Shown: positions 10,551 to 21,749 of the stretch, in pieces | How positions within the stretch are numbered: the stretch's first letter is position 1 | Layout of the letters: each line of letters starts with the position of its first letter | Assembly: GCA_020796225.1 (NCBI GenBank) | Contig: CM036759.1 | Span: 62,652,590 to 62,716,589 of the forward strand | Direction of reading: 5' to 3' | DNA from: Arion vulgaris | Lineage: Eukaryota > Mollusca > Gastropoda > Stylommatophora > Arionidae | DNA: 64,000 bases | Notes under the pieces: model-generated | What the model was told of the DNA's origin: nothing | What the model saw: only the letters and a program-made list of their open reading frames with translations | The model's database searches: none | Made by a program: the position numbers and the translations under genes

Positions 10551-10599
10551 GCAGTATATCGTAAACTATATTAGAAAATAAATTAAAATTTTATACATG

Positions 10600-10875
10600 G
10601 AGAAATAATGAACACGAAATGGGACAAATTTAGGAGAAGTGATAAAGTCCTAAAAATGTCTAGTCAATCACTAGTAATAACTGTTATAAGACAGAGAAGA
10701 TGGAAATATGTTGGGCATACTCGGAGAAGATATGATCACAGAATACCAAAGCAGGCACTGAAGTGGGAGACAACAGGTTCAAGAAAGAAAGAAAGCCCTA
10801 GGTAAACCCTGAAACGAACTTTATTGAGAGAGGAGAGAAATATCGGACCTACTTTCATAGTAGAGAATGAACAAG
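10600..10875 (+). mobile_element. Retrotransposon 3' fragment
   Basis: Plus-strand translation gives NTKWDKFRRSDKVLKMSSQS, LVITVIRQRRWKYVGHTRRR and QALKWETTGSRKK. It is the same 3' family as the pieces at 17.8 and 25.2 kb. Confidence 0.8.
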
Positions 10876-11069
10876 TTGTCTAGAATATAGTTGTATGGAA
10901 AAATTGCTTGCATGTACTGTGTATGCGAGAGGAATATATATAATTCATGAAGCTGACTTCTGGCAAAAGAACGGGAGGGTAACCATTCCTTTGATATAAA
11001 GGTGTATGCATAAAACTGTGTAGATTTCATTAATGTCTTTATATAATCTCTCACTTATCAGTTATATGA

Positions 11070-11505
11070 GGGATATCAATAAAGCACTCCGGGCATGTTC
11101 AAAGGTGCTCCAATCTCCGCCTCAACAAATCAAACAGCATTCAGCGGCCCAACATGCTAGTTCGATGTTGATTAATCAATTTTTTTGCATATTTGGTGTG
11201 TCGTTCTTTTCAGGCTGTACCAATATCAACACCTATTTCACTCAATCTTGTCATCTACTGGCATTCACAACCCTGAAACTCCTCTTTTCAGAAAGACTCT
11301 CTCAATGCGTTAAGAGTGTCATTTTGGTCCATTGCAGATCCCTCTGATATCGTAGCCATGCCAGCCAATCTATCAGCTTGTTCATTACCCTGACTCCTGC
11401 GTGCCCAGGGATAAAAATGAAGGTGATTTCTCTTAACCCTGTCTGTACCAGTACCTCCATCCAGTTGCGTCTCAACATTCCTGTTTCTATTTTACAAATC
11501 TAGTT
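11070..11505 (-). mobile_element. RNase H C-terminal fragment
   Basis: The minus strand is colinear with the intact copy near 42.7-43.1 kb: the stretch encoding RINQHRT-like, then NERAD-LAG and VPGHAG-like segments. Internal stops show decay. Confidence 0.75.
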
Positions 11506-11509
11506 TAAA

Positions 11510-11710
11510 AGAACCCTTGGCAGTTCAAAATCGTGAAGAGCAGGCTGGAAAGCAGTTGCCCGGGCAAAATTCATTAGAAAAGATTAAAATAAAATTCCTA
11601 CATAAAATATCTTCACAATCTTCAAAATTATATCCTTTGCCGTTGCTATGGAGTTTGTGCACTGCAGCTGAGATCTTCCTGTGTAAGAAAGAGACCAGAA
11701 CACAAATGGT
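11510..11710 (+). mobile_element. tRNA-derived SINE, family D (3' part, unexpanded)
   Basis: This is colinear with the copies at 21.0 and 55.4-56.2 kb (GGCAGTTCAAAAT, AGGCTGGAAAGCAGTTGCCC, GGGCAAAATTCATTAGAAA, GGAGTTTGTGCACTGC, TGAGATCTTC-TGT-AAGAAA). It lacks the array present at 55.6 kb and so shows the ancestral single-copy state. Confidence 0.8.
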
Positions 11711-11800
11711 TACTCACCAAAGTGCAATGATGATGGTCCAATCAAGCAATCAATCATTTGCTCAGACATTATGCTAATGTACCCATCATGCTTTGCTTAC

Positions 11801-11899
11801 CACTACTGCAAGATTCACATCTGCGCCCTATTCTGTTTGACAAGCAAGGACATTGACCGCTATTCTGATCACACACTGTTCTGTTTTCCAGTAATGTTC
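11801..11899 (-). CDS. USH2A: Usherin exon: core of EGF module 8
   Basis: This 33-codon exon reads GTLLENRTVCDQNSGQCPCL then SNRIGRRCESCSSG, the central part of EGF module 8 with its six cysteines in the laminin-EGF spacing. The acceptor is ATTTTAG and the donor GTAGTG|GTAAGC. It is phase 1 at both ends, so it is symmetric. Confidence 0.93.
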
Positions 11900-12104
11900 C
11901 TAAAATATGAAGTTAGAAATTTGATCATATTATTACAAATTTTCTAACTTTCATTTGATAACACTGCCAACAACATGACAACAGAACTATGTTTCTCTTA
12001 ACACATTCACTACCAAATTGAAAAACACACTATGGTTGAATTAATTTATGTTCACATTTCCATTTTGTGGATGTATGTACAAATTAAGTTGTAGTTTTCT
12101 TAGC

Positions 12105-12975
12105 TTTCAGCAGATAGTTATAAATTATGTATTATTGATTGAACATTTCTATGTCTTGAGCTTCAGTATATCCTACACAATGATTAATTTGTTACTGAAG
12201 TTGATTGAACTAACTTTTCTATGTCTTGAGCTTCAGTATATCCTACACAATGATTAATTTGTTACTGAAGTTGATTGAAGTAACTTTTCTATGTCTTGAG
12301 CTTCAGTATATCCTACACAATGATTAATTTGTTACTGAAGTTGATTGAAGTAACTTTTCTATGTCTTGAGCTTCAGTATATCCTACATAATGATTAATTT
12401 GTTACTGAAGTTGATTGAAGTAACTTTTCTATGTCTTGAGCTTCAGTATATCCTACACAATGATTAATTTGTTACTGAAGTTGATTGAAGTAACTTTTCT
12501 ATGTCTTGAGCTTCAGTATATCCTACACAATGATTAATTTGTTACTGAAGTTGATTGAAGTAACTTTTCTATGTCTTGAGCTTCAGTATATCCTATATAA
12601 TGATTAATTTGTTACTGAAGTTGATTGAACTAACTTTTCTATGTCTTGAGCTTCAGTATATCCTACACAATGATTAATTTGTTACTGAGGTTGATTGAAG
12701 TAACTTTTCTATGTCTTGAGCTTCAGTATATCCTACATAATGATTAATTTGTTACTGAAGTTGATTGAAGTAACTTTTCTATGTCTTGAGCTTCAGTATA
12801 TCCTACATAATGATTAATTTGTTACTGAAGTTGATTGAAGTAACTTTTCTATGTCTTGAGCTTCAGTATATCCTACATAATGATTAATTTGTTACTGAAG
12901 TTGATTGAAGTAACTTTTCTATGTCTTGAGCTTCAATATATCCTACATAATGATTAATTTGTTACTGAAGTTGAT
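12105..12975. repeat. 70-bp minisatellite, about 12 copies
   Basis: The unit starts TAACTTTTCTATGTCTTGAG and ends TTGATTGAAG. Copies differ by only one or two bases (TACACAATG or TACATAATG; GAAC or GAAG). Each unit carries an internal inverted repeat CTTCAGTA...TACTGAAG. The block lies about 200 bp upstream of an exon acceptor in transcript sense. Confidence 0.97.
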
Positions 12976-13429
12976 GTATTCGTGAAAGAAGTTGTAGTAA
13001 CAACAAATATATCCACTATCACTAATGTTACCATCTTCCCATTGTTATTTTAGTACTATCAAAATAACAAAATTTGAATTACGATCTATTTTGTTTTAGC
13101 AATTCTTGTTATCGATAGACCTGTCAATGCTGTCGGAACATGTGTCTGACCAATTAGATGAAGTGTACAAATACTATTGTGACAAAATAATTTACAAAGT
13201 AATTTACAAAATAATTGACACTGTAAATTATTTATTATGATTTGGTAACCAGAATGAAAATAAATTTAAAATGTTATCAAATTAACAAATTTGACTGAAC
13301 TCTCGATCGGACATCGATGTAGAAATAGATAGCTTTGCTGTAGATTAAAAACCAAAAATTGAATCAGAATGCAAAGATGTTAATTTAGCACTAATCTTAC
13401 ATGATGTATGGCGCATTTCTGTCAGAGAG
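12976..13429. other. AT-rich intron, nothing recognised
   Basis: No frame, repeat or element was recognised. Composition is strongly AT-rich. Confidence 0.5.
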
Positions 13430-13580
13430 TAAATGAAAACATATAAGACACAAAATGACCTGGAAGAGAACAGTAGAAAAGGAAATGAAAGAAATGAATC
13501 ACAGCTGGAACACAATGCAGTGGATGGCCAAGAGCAGAGAAGAATGGTATGTATTTCTGGTTGCTTGAAGTGACACAGGT
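13430..13580 (+). mobile_element. Retrotransposon tail fragment
   Basis: On the plus strand this matches the reverse complement of the fragment at 49.45 kb (GAGAACAGTAGAAAAGGAA, GAAATGAATCACAGCTGGAA, ATGGCCAAGAGCAGAGAAGA). It is the RT end including the Met-Asn-His-Ser-Trp-Asn-type segment. Confidence 0.65.
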
Positions 13581-13629
13581 ATCATTAGCTAGAGAGAGTG
13601 GTTAGTGGGGATCATTATCACATCACTCC

Positions 13630-14120
13630 TAACAAATTTATAGGTGCTCTGATCTCCTTCCCAACATCTTTACCAGCTTATAATGACTAATCACAGCCGT
13701 TCAAAAGCGTAGCTGTCTTTCTTGATAGCTTTTCATCTTGAGCTCGCAGTACATTCTCAAGCACCTTGCTTGTCTCAAATCAATGCGCCATCAGTGTATA
13801 ACACAGCATTTCCATTACATGTGTATTCATTCATGCTCCATCGCCTTGACCTCCGTTATGTTATGTTACGCGATCGACATCATGGCACATTGGGCATTCC
13901 TGTGCATACTCTGTCCTCTGCTGCAGCAGCCATCCCAAAGTCCAATTGCGCACCATACCCATGAGCTCCATATTTACTAAAGTAGAAACTTGTTCTGTGC
14001 AGCTTCTATCAAGTGTGATGTGGATGGAAATGTTAATGCTGGTATCCACAGGTATTGGTACCCACTCGCTGCTAAGATTAATATCTGTATGCATACTTAT
14101 CTGCTGGGTAACACTATTCA
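13630..14120 (-). mobile_element. RNase H-region fragment of a retrotransposon
   Basis: Minus-strand translation includes SSEWVPIPVDTSINISIHIT then LDRSCTEQVSTL, matching the segment before the RNase H domain at 19.9 kb (EEWIPVP). A C-terminal RTEYAQECPMCHD is joined to it. The joining suggests an internal deletion. Confidence 0.65.
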
Positions 14121-14500
14121 ATGGATCACATGGCCAATAACAGCAGCTAATGAACGGAAAATCATAACGACAGAGATGAGGCGCCTAGAAGAGCTGCAGC
14201 TGTGACAATAAGAGACAAAATTAGAAATGAAGAAATCAGAAGAAGACTGGATGTGAAACCAGTCATGCAATTCATAAAAGAACTACAGATTAAATGGTTT
14301 GAACACCTGACCAGAATGCCCTGGTATCGCCTACCACAGAGAGCCACACAGAAAAAGTATAATGAGTACAAAGCAAGAGGAAGACCATGCAAAGATGGAG
14401 TGATGGCATCAAGAACAGTTTTACGAAAATGAATATCAGCTTACAACGTGCTTTAAAACAAGCACACACAAGATCACTACGTCCCCCCAACACTGCTATA
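14120..14500 (+). mobile_element. Reverse transcriptase C-terminal fragment
   Basis: Plus-strand frames read RKIITTEMRRL, then TIRDKIRNEEIRRRLDVKPV, MQFIKELQIKWFEHLTRMPW and NEYKARGRPCKDGV. This family also occurs on the minus strand at 15.9-16.4 kb and 56.4-56.9 kb. Confidence 0.85.
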
Positions 14501-14814
14501 AAGAAGAAAATGGTGGAAGAGAAGGAGGAGGAGAAGTCTATTCCAACTAGAAATCATATCATGGACTGCACAATATTTGTACAATGGTTGGTCATAATGT
14601 CAAATGAGAAAGGATTGAAATATTCTTTGATTTCATTTCGTCTCATGTAGTATTAAATTTCATCTTGAAAAAAATATATGTAAACAGCAAACCATTAACT
14701 GTATTTGCCAAGACCAAGCAATTCTAGCAATATCAACAATTTGACTGTCAAGGTGACCTGACATTTCTGCAGGCTTTCGAATACTCTTGCTGAGAATGTA
14801 GTAAGTAAAGGGTA

Positions 14815-15060
14815 TCTATGACAAAGTAGTTAAGACATTTGCCTGTCATTCTGAAAGTTGTGGGTTCAAATCCAGACCAAGTCATATATGCAATATTCTC
14901 ATGAGATCCCTATGATTGTTGTTGGAGCTACGGATGTTTTTGTTTGTGATCTGTACAACACTCTCAGTAAATGATGTGCCATTTCTGCCAACAAGGATGG
15001 AACCTTATGGGCAAACACAGTGCAATGAAGTCAATCCTTTTCCTTTAGACTCTTTTGATA
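14815..15060 (+). mobile_element. tRNA-derived SINE, family C
   Basis: The tRNA-like head has AAAGTAGTTAAGACATTTGC as A-box region and TTGTGGGTTCAAATCC as B box. The body and tail match the copy at 6.45 kb on the other strand (GATTGTTGTTGGAGCTAC, GCCATTTCTGCC, TATGGGCAAAC, GAAGTCAATCCTTT). Confidence 0.8.
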
Positions 15061-15214
15061 GTCTTGTAAGCTGCTGCATTGTGATTGGACCAGCTACCAT
15101 CCCTGGACGTTAGAGAACTTGTGCAGCTGGTGTCACTCAGAGTTGTTGCTTGTTTGATGATGCGTGAGTCAATCTCTTACCATACGCAGCAACCACCTTG
15201 GGTAGATAGCTCTC

Positions 15215-15335
15215 CATTGTTCCCTACCTACTTTACCAGAGTGTAGTGCAGCAGCATGTTTCCTGTGCTGCCCAAGGAGGTGGAGTAGGTTCTTAGTCAG
15301 TGCCAGCTCACTGACCCTGGTGCTACCTTGCAACT
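15215..15335 (-). mobile_element. Dispersed repeat, family G
   Basis: Read on the minus strand it shares the order 'ccaG-GTCAGTGAGCTGGCA...AAGAACCTACTCCACCTCC' with the copies at 29.65, 46.84 and 48.43 kb. The function is unknown; only its dispersed repetition is evident. Confidence 0.5.
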
Positions 15336-15489
15336 TTATTTTCATACGCTTACAATCTCTTATTGCTATTTAGGCTTAAGCTTTTATTTCTACTGTCCCC
15401 ACCATATTGGCAACAAAACAGAATGACAATTTTGGTAGAAATATAAGAAATCTTACAGAAAAGATACAAACATCTTATAAAAGTTAAAA

Positions 15490-15835
15490 AGACTTATTGT
15501 AAATGTTAACTTTAGGCATAAGTGGACATCTTGCAAAAGAGAAATAGACATATCATAAATGTGAATATATGGTAGACAGTGAGCAGACATTTAAAAAAAA
15601 ATAAGAAAATAGATGGTAAGAGATGACATTTCATAAAATATAAGATGACATATGGTAAAAGATAAAATGACATTTCATAAAAATATAAGATGACATATGG
15701 TAAAAGATAAAATTACATTACATAAAATATAAGATGACATATGATAAAAGATAAAATTACATAAAATATAAGAAGACAAAAAATAAAATAAAAGTAAAAG
15801 ATAAAAATAAAAGATAAAATGATATTACATTCTTT
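15490..15835. repeat. Degenerate A-rich repeat
   Basis: Units resembling AAGATGACATATGGTAAAAG-ATAAAAT recur about six times, with many indels, and end in a T-rich run. There is no coding content. Confidence 0.8.
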
Positions 15836-15839
15836 TTTT

Positions 15840-16460
15840 TTCTTTTTCTCCAATCCTGTTTTGCCTCACAGCGTCAGGATAAGAAGAGATTTCTAGAACA
15901 GGCTTTTGTGTTGCGCTACATAAATAGTCTCTCGTTGCCTCTGTTATCTCTGAGGTCCATCTTTTGCGTGGTCAGCCTTTTGCTTTGTATCCATTGTATC
16001 GTAGCAACATCGCTCTTTGAGGTGCACTGTCTGGTGGTAATCTGCTTACATTGCCGAACCACTTAATTTGTTGTTTCTTGATGAAGTTTAGTACTGATGT
16101 TGTATCCACTTTTTCCCTGATGTCTTCATTTCTCAGTCCGTCTCTTCTTGTTACCCCCAGCATTCTGCATGGACACTTCATCTCTGTCGTGACTAGTTTT
16201 CTTCTATCATTTGATGTCAGAGTCCAGGTCTGGCACTGGTAGCATAATGTGGGTAGAAAGGTTGTGTTGAACATTGTTCTTTTTGTGTTCATAGTGACAT
16301 GTTTGCACTTTAAAATTGGCACCATTTATCCTATCATTTGATGTGCTTTGTTACATCTGTGTTGGATTTCGTTAGTTATTCTTGCGTCGTCATTTGAAAA
16401 AATGCTCCCTAGATATGTAAAGTCTTTGACTTGTTTTAATGGGTGATTGTTGATGGAGAT
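15840..16460 (-). mobile_element. Reverse transcriptase C-terminal fragment
   Basis: Minus-strand translation reads PLKQVKDFTYLGSIFSNDDA, NEIQHRCNKAHQMIG, TMFNTTFLPTLCYQCQTWTL, TTEMKCPCRMLGVTRRDGLR, NFIKKQQIKWFGNVSRLPPD. Two stops interrupt it. It lies just downstream of a usherin exon. Confidence 0.9.
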
Positions 16461-16601
16461 ATATGACAATACATAAAGGACAAAAAAACATGGTAACAAA
16501 TATGGCATTTTATAAAAGAAGTTAAGAAGACATTTGGTGGAAGAGAGATTAAAAAATATTTGTCCGTAAGAAAAGTGAAGTGTTATGAAGAAGTGCCCAA
16601 C

Positions 16602-16850
16602 CTGAAGGATCACAGTCACATGATTGACAACCATTGGGATCTGTGTCATTTAACCCAAAAGTGTTAGGTTTGCACTTGTTGCATCCTTGACCTTCCACAT
16701 TAGTTTTGCACAGACATGTACCATTAACTTTATCACAGGATCCTGTCCCGTTGACTGTGCCAGCCAGATAACATGGACAATTTTCACACCCAACAAGTGC
16801 TGATGATCCAAAGTGATAAGTTCCTTCCTTGCACTGGTCACAAGAGATTC
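16602..16850 (-). CDS. USH2A: Usherin exon: EGF modules 6/7
   Basis: The exon encodes the second half of module 6 (GISCDQCKEGTYHFG, LVGCENC) and nearly all of module 7 (PCYLAGTVNGTGSCDKVNGT, CLCKTNVEGQGCNKC, NTFGLNDTDPNGCQSC). All eight cysteines of module 7 are present. The acceptor is TTCTAG and the donor CTTCAG|GTTGGG; phase 1 at both ends. A minus-strand frame runs on from it into the upstream 30-bp array, but the acceptor places the array in the intron. Confidence 0.95.
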
Positions 16851-16916
16851 CTAGAACATATAACAGCACATTTTTACTGGAAGAAATATCTCTATGGTTG
16901 CTGTGTAGCTCAACAG

Positions 16917-17765
16917 TAGTGTCATCTAACAAAGATAAAATAACTTGTATGTCATCTAACAAAGATAAAATAACTTGTATGTCATCTAACAAAGATAAAA
17001 TAACTTGTATGTCATCTAACAAAGATAAAATAACTTGTATGTCATCTAACAAAGATAAAATAACTTGTATGTCATCTAACAAAGATAAAATAACTTGTAT
17101 GTCATCTAACAAAGATAAAATAACTTGTATGTCATCTAAATGTGATAAAATAACTTGTATGTCATCTAACAAAGATAAAATAACTTGTATGTCATCTAAC
17201 AAAGATAAAATAACTTGTATGTCATCTAACAAAGATAAAATAACTTGTATGTCATCTAACAAAGATAAAATAACTTGTATGTCATCTAACAAAGATAAAA
17301 TAACTTGTATGTCATCTAAATGTGATAAAATAACTTGTATGTCATCTAACAAAGATAAAATAACTTGTATGTCATCTAACAAAGATAAAATAACTTGTAT
17401 GTCATCTAACAAAGATAAAATAACTTGTATGTCATCTAACAAAGATACAATAACTTGTATGTCATCTAACAAAGATAAAATAACTTGTATGTCATCTAAC
17501 AAAGATAAAATAACTTGTATGTCATCTAACAAAGATAAAATAACTTGTATGTCATCTAACAAAGATAAAATAACTTGTATGTCATCTAAATGTGATAAAA
17601 TAACTTGTATGTCATCTAACAAAGATAAAATAACTTGTATGCCATCTAATAAAGATAAAATAACTTGTATGTCATCTAAATGTGATAAAATAACTTGTAT
17701 GTCATCTAACAAAGATAAAATAACTTGTATGTCATCTAAATGTGATAAAATAACTTGTATGTCAT
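16917..17765. repeat. 30-bp minisatellite, about 28 copies (proximal block)
   Basis: The unit is AACTTGTATGTCATCTAACA + AAGATAAAAT. Nearly all copies are identical. A recurring variant has AAATGTG in place of AACAAAG. The period is a multiple of three and stop-free, so both strands give long spurious frames (DIQVILSLLD on minus, MSSNKDKITC on plus). It starts about 70 bp from an exon acceptor. Confidence 0.98.
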
Positions 17766-18155
17766 TTGAATGCATTTGATAATAGATGTCTGTGAAAAAT
17801 AATGAATATAAAATATAACAAATTCAGGAGAAGTGATGAAATCAGAGAAATGTCTAGTCAACCACTAGTGACAACTGTAATAAGAAAGAGAAGATGGAGA
17901 TATGTTGGACACACCTTGAGGAGAAATGATCAATGAATATCAAAGCAGGCATTGAAGTGGGATGCAAAAGGTTCAAGAAAGAGAAGACGACCTAAGGAAA
18001 ACCTGAAACGAACTTTGCTGAGAGAGGCAAGAAATATCGGTCTCAGTTTCATGGAGGAGAATGAGCGAGTTGCCCAGGATAGAGCGGTATGGAAAAATTA
18101 CTTGCAGGCCCTATGTAACGATAACGGTACAATAGGAATTATTATTATTATTATT
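17766..18155 (+). mobile_element. 5'-truncated retrotransposon inserted inside the 30-bp array
   Basis: The insert starts at GAATGCATTTGATAATAGAT, aligns to position 25,157 onward of the RT copy at 24-25 kb, and ends in an (ATT)n tail. The plus frame reads TTVIRKRRWRYVGHTLRRND and RKRRRPKENLKRTLLREARN. Array units resume directly after the tail, showing that insertion followed array expansion. Confidence 0.9.
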
Positions 18156-19171
18156 ATGCCATCTAACAAAGATAAAATAATGGGTATGTCATGTAACAAA
18201 GATAAAAAATAACTTGTATGTCATCTAACAAAGATAAAAATAACTTGTATATCATCTAACAAAGATAAAATAACTTGTATATCATCTAACAAAGATAAAA
18301 ATAACTTGTATGTCATCTAACAAAGATAAAAATAACTTGTATATCATCTAACAAAGATAAAATAACTTGTATATCATCTAACAAAGATAAAAATAGCTTG
18401 TATGTCATCTAACAAAGATAAAAATAACTTGTATATCATCTAACAAAGATAAAAATAACTTGTATATCATCTAACAAAGATAAAAATAACTTGTATGTCA
18501 TCTAACAAAGATCAAAATAACTTGTATATCATCTAACAAAGATAAAAATAACTTGTAAATCATCTAACAAAGATAAAATAACTTGTATATCATCTAACAA
18601 AGATAAAAATAACTTGTATATCATCTAACAAAGATAAAAATAACTTGTATATCATCTAACAAAGATAAAATAACTTGTATATCATCTAACAAAGATAAAA
18701 ATAGCTTGTATGTCATCTAACAAAGATAAAAATAACTTGTATATCATCTAACAAAGATAAAAATAATTGTATGTCATTTAACAAAGATAAAAATAATTGT
18801 ATGTCATTTAACAAAGATCAAAATAACTTGTATATCATCTAACAAAGATAAAAATAACTTGTATATCATCTAACAAAGATAAAATAACTTGTATATCATC
18901 TAACAAAGATAAAAATAGCTTGTATGTCATCTAACAAAGATAAAAATAGCTTGTATATCATCTAACAAAGATAAAAATAACTTGTATATCATCTAACAAA
19001 GATAAAAATAATTGTATGTCATTTAACAAAGATCAAAATAACTTGTATATCATCTAACAAAGATAAAAATAACTTGTAAATCATCTAACAAAGATAAAAA
19101 TAACTTGTATATCATCTAACAAAGATAAAAATAACTTGTAAATCATCTAACAAAGATAAAAATAACTTGTA
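18156..19171. repeat. 30/31-bp minisatellite (distal block)
   Basis: This is the same family as the proximal block, but units mostly carry ATATCATC and an extra A (ATAAAAATAACTTG), giving a mixed 30- and 31-bp period. Less homogeneous variants (TAATTGTATGTCATTTAAC) are interspersed. Confidence 0.97.
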
Positions 19172-20104
19172 TTAGTTTAGTTTAGTCGTCGGATCACCAT
19201 CACTGCACATCGAACAAATTAGTCCATAAGTTCTCCGATCTCTCCCTCAGTATGTCCATCAGCGTGTGCGACTAACGACACCGGTTCTTTGTTGGTTTAC
19301 AATTCTTCTTTGTCTGCCAGAATAGCGTTCTTGTCGAGCTACACCACACTTAACTTTGAGTTCTTGCAGTCTGGTTAGTGTTGTGGATTCACCGCTATTA
19401 CGTGAATCATGCACACGCCCTCTCTCTCTCTTAAGGAATTTATAATATCAGCCTGGTCCATTACTCGTCCGCTTTGGACAGCAGCCATACCTGCAAGCCT
19501 ATCCGCACGTTCATTCCCCTTACACCTGCATGCCCTGGCACAAAAATAAAACTGATCTTTGTCAGCTTAGACCTCCCAGCGATTCTATCCAATGTCTCCT
19601 AGCCCATCCAGTTTCTATCTTCCTGAGCATACTCATTGAGTCACTGAGAAAACATGCATGGATAAAGTCTGTGATTCTAGCCAAATCATCGCTTTGGTAA
19701 CCGCCATGATTTCCATAGTGAGACTGCTTGTAGTCACGGCAAAACCACCACTGTCTTCCTTCACAACATCACCTCCGACCTGAGCAGTGAAAGCCCACGA
19801 GCTCCGCACATGTCGAATCACCGAACCATCCGTATAAATGATTACATCATGCTCAGATGCGTTCTCATAAATTAATGCCTGAACCTCTGCCTCCACAACA
19901 AGTGGGTTGTGTTGCCTGCATTCTTTATCAAGTTCGATGCATACAGAAAAGGATGTAGCGATTGCTCTTGGCACTGGTATCCATTCTTCACCGGGATCAA
20001 TGTCTTCAAGTGTACACACCTGTTCAATACAGTCCTCGCCTGACCCATCCAAGATTTTCCTCTTTTTAACCTATTTCCTTTTGTCTCTTTATTTCCAAGA
20101 TACT
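19172..20104 (-). mobile_element. Retrotransposon RNase H region inserted in the same array
   Basis: Minus-strand translation reads GEEWIPVPRAIATSFSVCIE, then the RNase H motif DVIIYTDGSVIRHVRSSWAF, a LTMEIMAV Glu segment, and after a frameshift RKIETGWARRHWIESL and the C-terminal tail. The catalytic Asp and Glu of the first two motifs are visible, but the frame is broken afterwards. A TTAG-rich tail and flanking array units delimit the insertion. Confidence 0.88.
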
Positions 20105-20350
20105 GTATAACTTGTATATCATCTAACAAAGATAATAACTTGTATATCATCTAACAAAGATAAAATAACTTGTATATCATCTAACAAGGATAAAAATAAC
20201 TTGTATGTCATCTAACAAAGATAAAAATAACTTGTATATCATCTAACAAAGATAAAAATAACTTGTATATCATCTAACAAAGATAAAAATAACGTGTATA
20301 TCATCTAACAAAGATAAAAATAACTTGTATATCATCTAACAAGATAGAAT
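20105..20350. repeat. 30/31-bp minisatellite (terminal block)
   Basis: These are the last copies of the array that begins at 16.9 kb. They resume immediately after the RNase H insertion and end in a diverged unit. Confidence 0.95.
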
Positions 20351-20479
20351 AACTGACTGCTTTCATTGAGTATATTCAACATGATGACTGAGAGTGTCCA
20401 CAGAAGAAGAAATATGTTACAAGTTATTATGAACATGTCCAAGATAGAGAAAGCAGCAAAAGTGATGATGAAGAAGAGA

Positions 20480-20940
20480 ATAAAAAATAAGAAGGAAGAA
20501 TAATAAGGATGAAAGAAGAAGAAGTAGAAGAACAAGGAAGAATAATAAGGATGAAAGAAAAAGAAGTAGAAGAACAAGGAAGAATAATAAGGATGAAAGA
20601 AAAAGAAGTAGAAGAACAAGGAAGAATAATAAGGATGAAAGAAGAAGAAGTAGAAGAACAAAGAAGAATAATAAGGATGAAAGAAAAAGAAGTAGAAGAA
20701 CAAGGAAGAATAATAAGGATGAAAGAAAAAGAAGTAGAAGAACAAAGAAGAATAATAAGGATGAAAGAAAAAGAAGTAGAAGAACAAGGAAGAATAATAA
20801 GGATGAAAGAAAAAGAAGTAGAAGAACAGAGAAGAATAATAAGGATGAAAGAAGAAGAAGTAGAAGAACAAGGAAGAATAAGAAGAATGAAAGAAAAAGA
20901 AGTAGAAGAACAAAGAAGAATAAGAAATAAAAAGAGTGAC
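20480..20940. repeat. 42-bp purine-rich minisatellite, about 10 copies
   Basis: The unit encodes MKEKEVEEQGRIIR on the plus strand and is open for 144 codons, with E/K and Q-G/Q-R alternations. It contains no splice context for the plus strand and is A/G-only, so I read it as a purine minisatellite rather than a coiled-coil gene. Confidence 0.93.
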
Positions 20941-20999
20941 TAGTTAAATATTTTTTTAACCATCATCATTGCGCTTTGGTGAGTAACCATGTGTGCTTT

Positions 21000-21330
21000 G
21001 ATCTCTTTTTAACACAGGAAGCCCTCAGTCAGCGGCAGTGCACGAACTCCGTGGCACCTGCCAGGGTCCCAATATAATTTAGAAGATGGTAAAAATATTT
21101 AGCACAAATATTTTTAATTTGTTAATTTTTCTAATGAATTTTGCCTGGGCAGGCGCTTTCCAGCCAGCTCTTCTTGATTTTGAACTGTCAAGGGTTTTTT
21201 TACATGCTCAACTTGAGCACATGACCTATGTTTTATAGTTTGTCTATAAAACCGAATACCTTTGAATCAAGAGGCGAGCATCTAATCTCTACACCACAGA
21301 GACTCTCTAAACTAATAAACCATACAGTAT
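21000..21330 (-). mobile_element. tRNA-derived SINE, family D (full length)
   Basis: On the minus strand it runs from a tRNA-like head (TCTCTGTGGTGTAGAGATTA, then GGTATTCGGTTTTAT) through ACATAGGTCATGTGCTCAAG, a GCCTGCCCAGGCAAAATTC body, to GGAGTTCGTGCACTGCCGCT. It is the unexpanded reference for the copy at 55.0-56.2 kb. Confidence 0.85.
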
Positions 21331-21389
21331 CTAAATGGATTCTTAATTTTTATAACAAATATAGGTTTTTTTTAACTTTCAGCACCCAC

Positions 21390-21686
21390 CTTGAACATTT
21401 GGTTTGCATGTGCACTGGCCAGATATTTTGTCACAAACAGTGCCATTTCCAGTTCCCAAAGTATTGCAGCTACAAGGTACACAGCCACTTGTGAAGTTGT
21501 AGAATCCATCATTACAAATATCACACTTCAAACCAGTTACTCGGGTTTGACACTGGCATTGACCATTTAAGGGATTGCAGGAGATCGAAGAGGAGCCAAA
21601 TGGGTTGCAATTGCATGGGGAGCAGCCAAGAGAATTGTCGTTAGAAAGTCCATAGTATCCATAAGCACATTCATCGCAGCGCGAAC
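21390..21686 (-). CDS. USH2A: Usherin exon: EGF modules 4-6
   Basis: The 99-codon exon encodes the end of module 4 (GSRCDECAYGYYGLSNDNSL, GCSPC), all of module 5 (NCNPFGSSSISCNPLNGQCQ, CQTRVTGLKCDICNDGFYNF) and the first half of module 6 (SCNTLGTGNGTVCDKISGQC, TCKPNVQ). The cysteine spacing is canonical. The acceptor is ACTTCAG and the donor TTCAAG|GTGGGT; phase 1 at both ends. Confidence 0.95.
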
Positions 21687-21749
21687 CTGAAGTCAACAAA
21701 TTTTAATTATATTTATTTTTACACGACAGTTCATATCACTTAAAATATA

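Noticed and set aside
16829..17779. Long open frames of 316 (plus) and 408 (minus) codons
   Set aside because: They exist because the 30-bp array unit is a multiple of three and stop-free. Only the exon at 16,602-16,850 within the minus frame is supported by splice sites and homology.
20509..20943. Coiled-coil-like 144-codon frame
   Set aside because: It is a pure A/G 42-bp minisatellite without gene context. Purine repeats commonly give Glu/Lys-rich frames.
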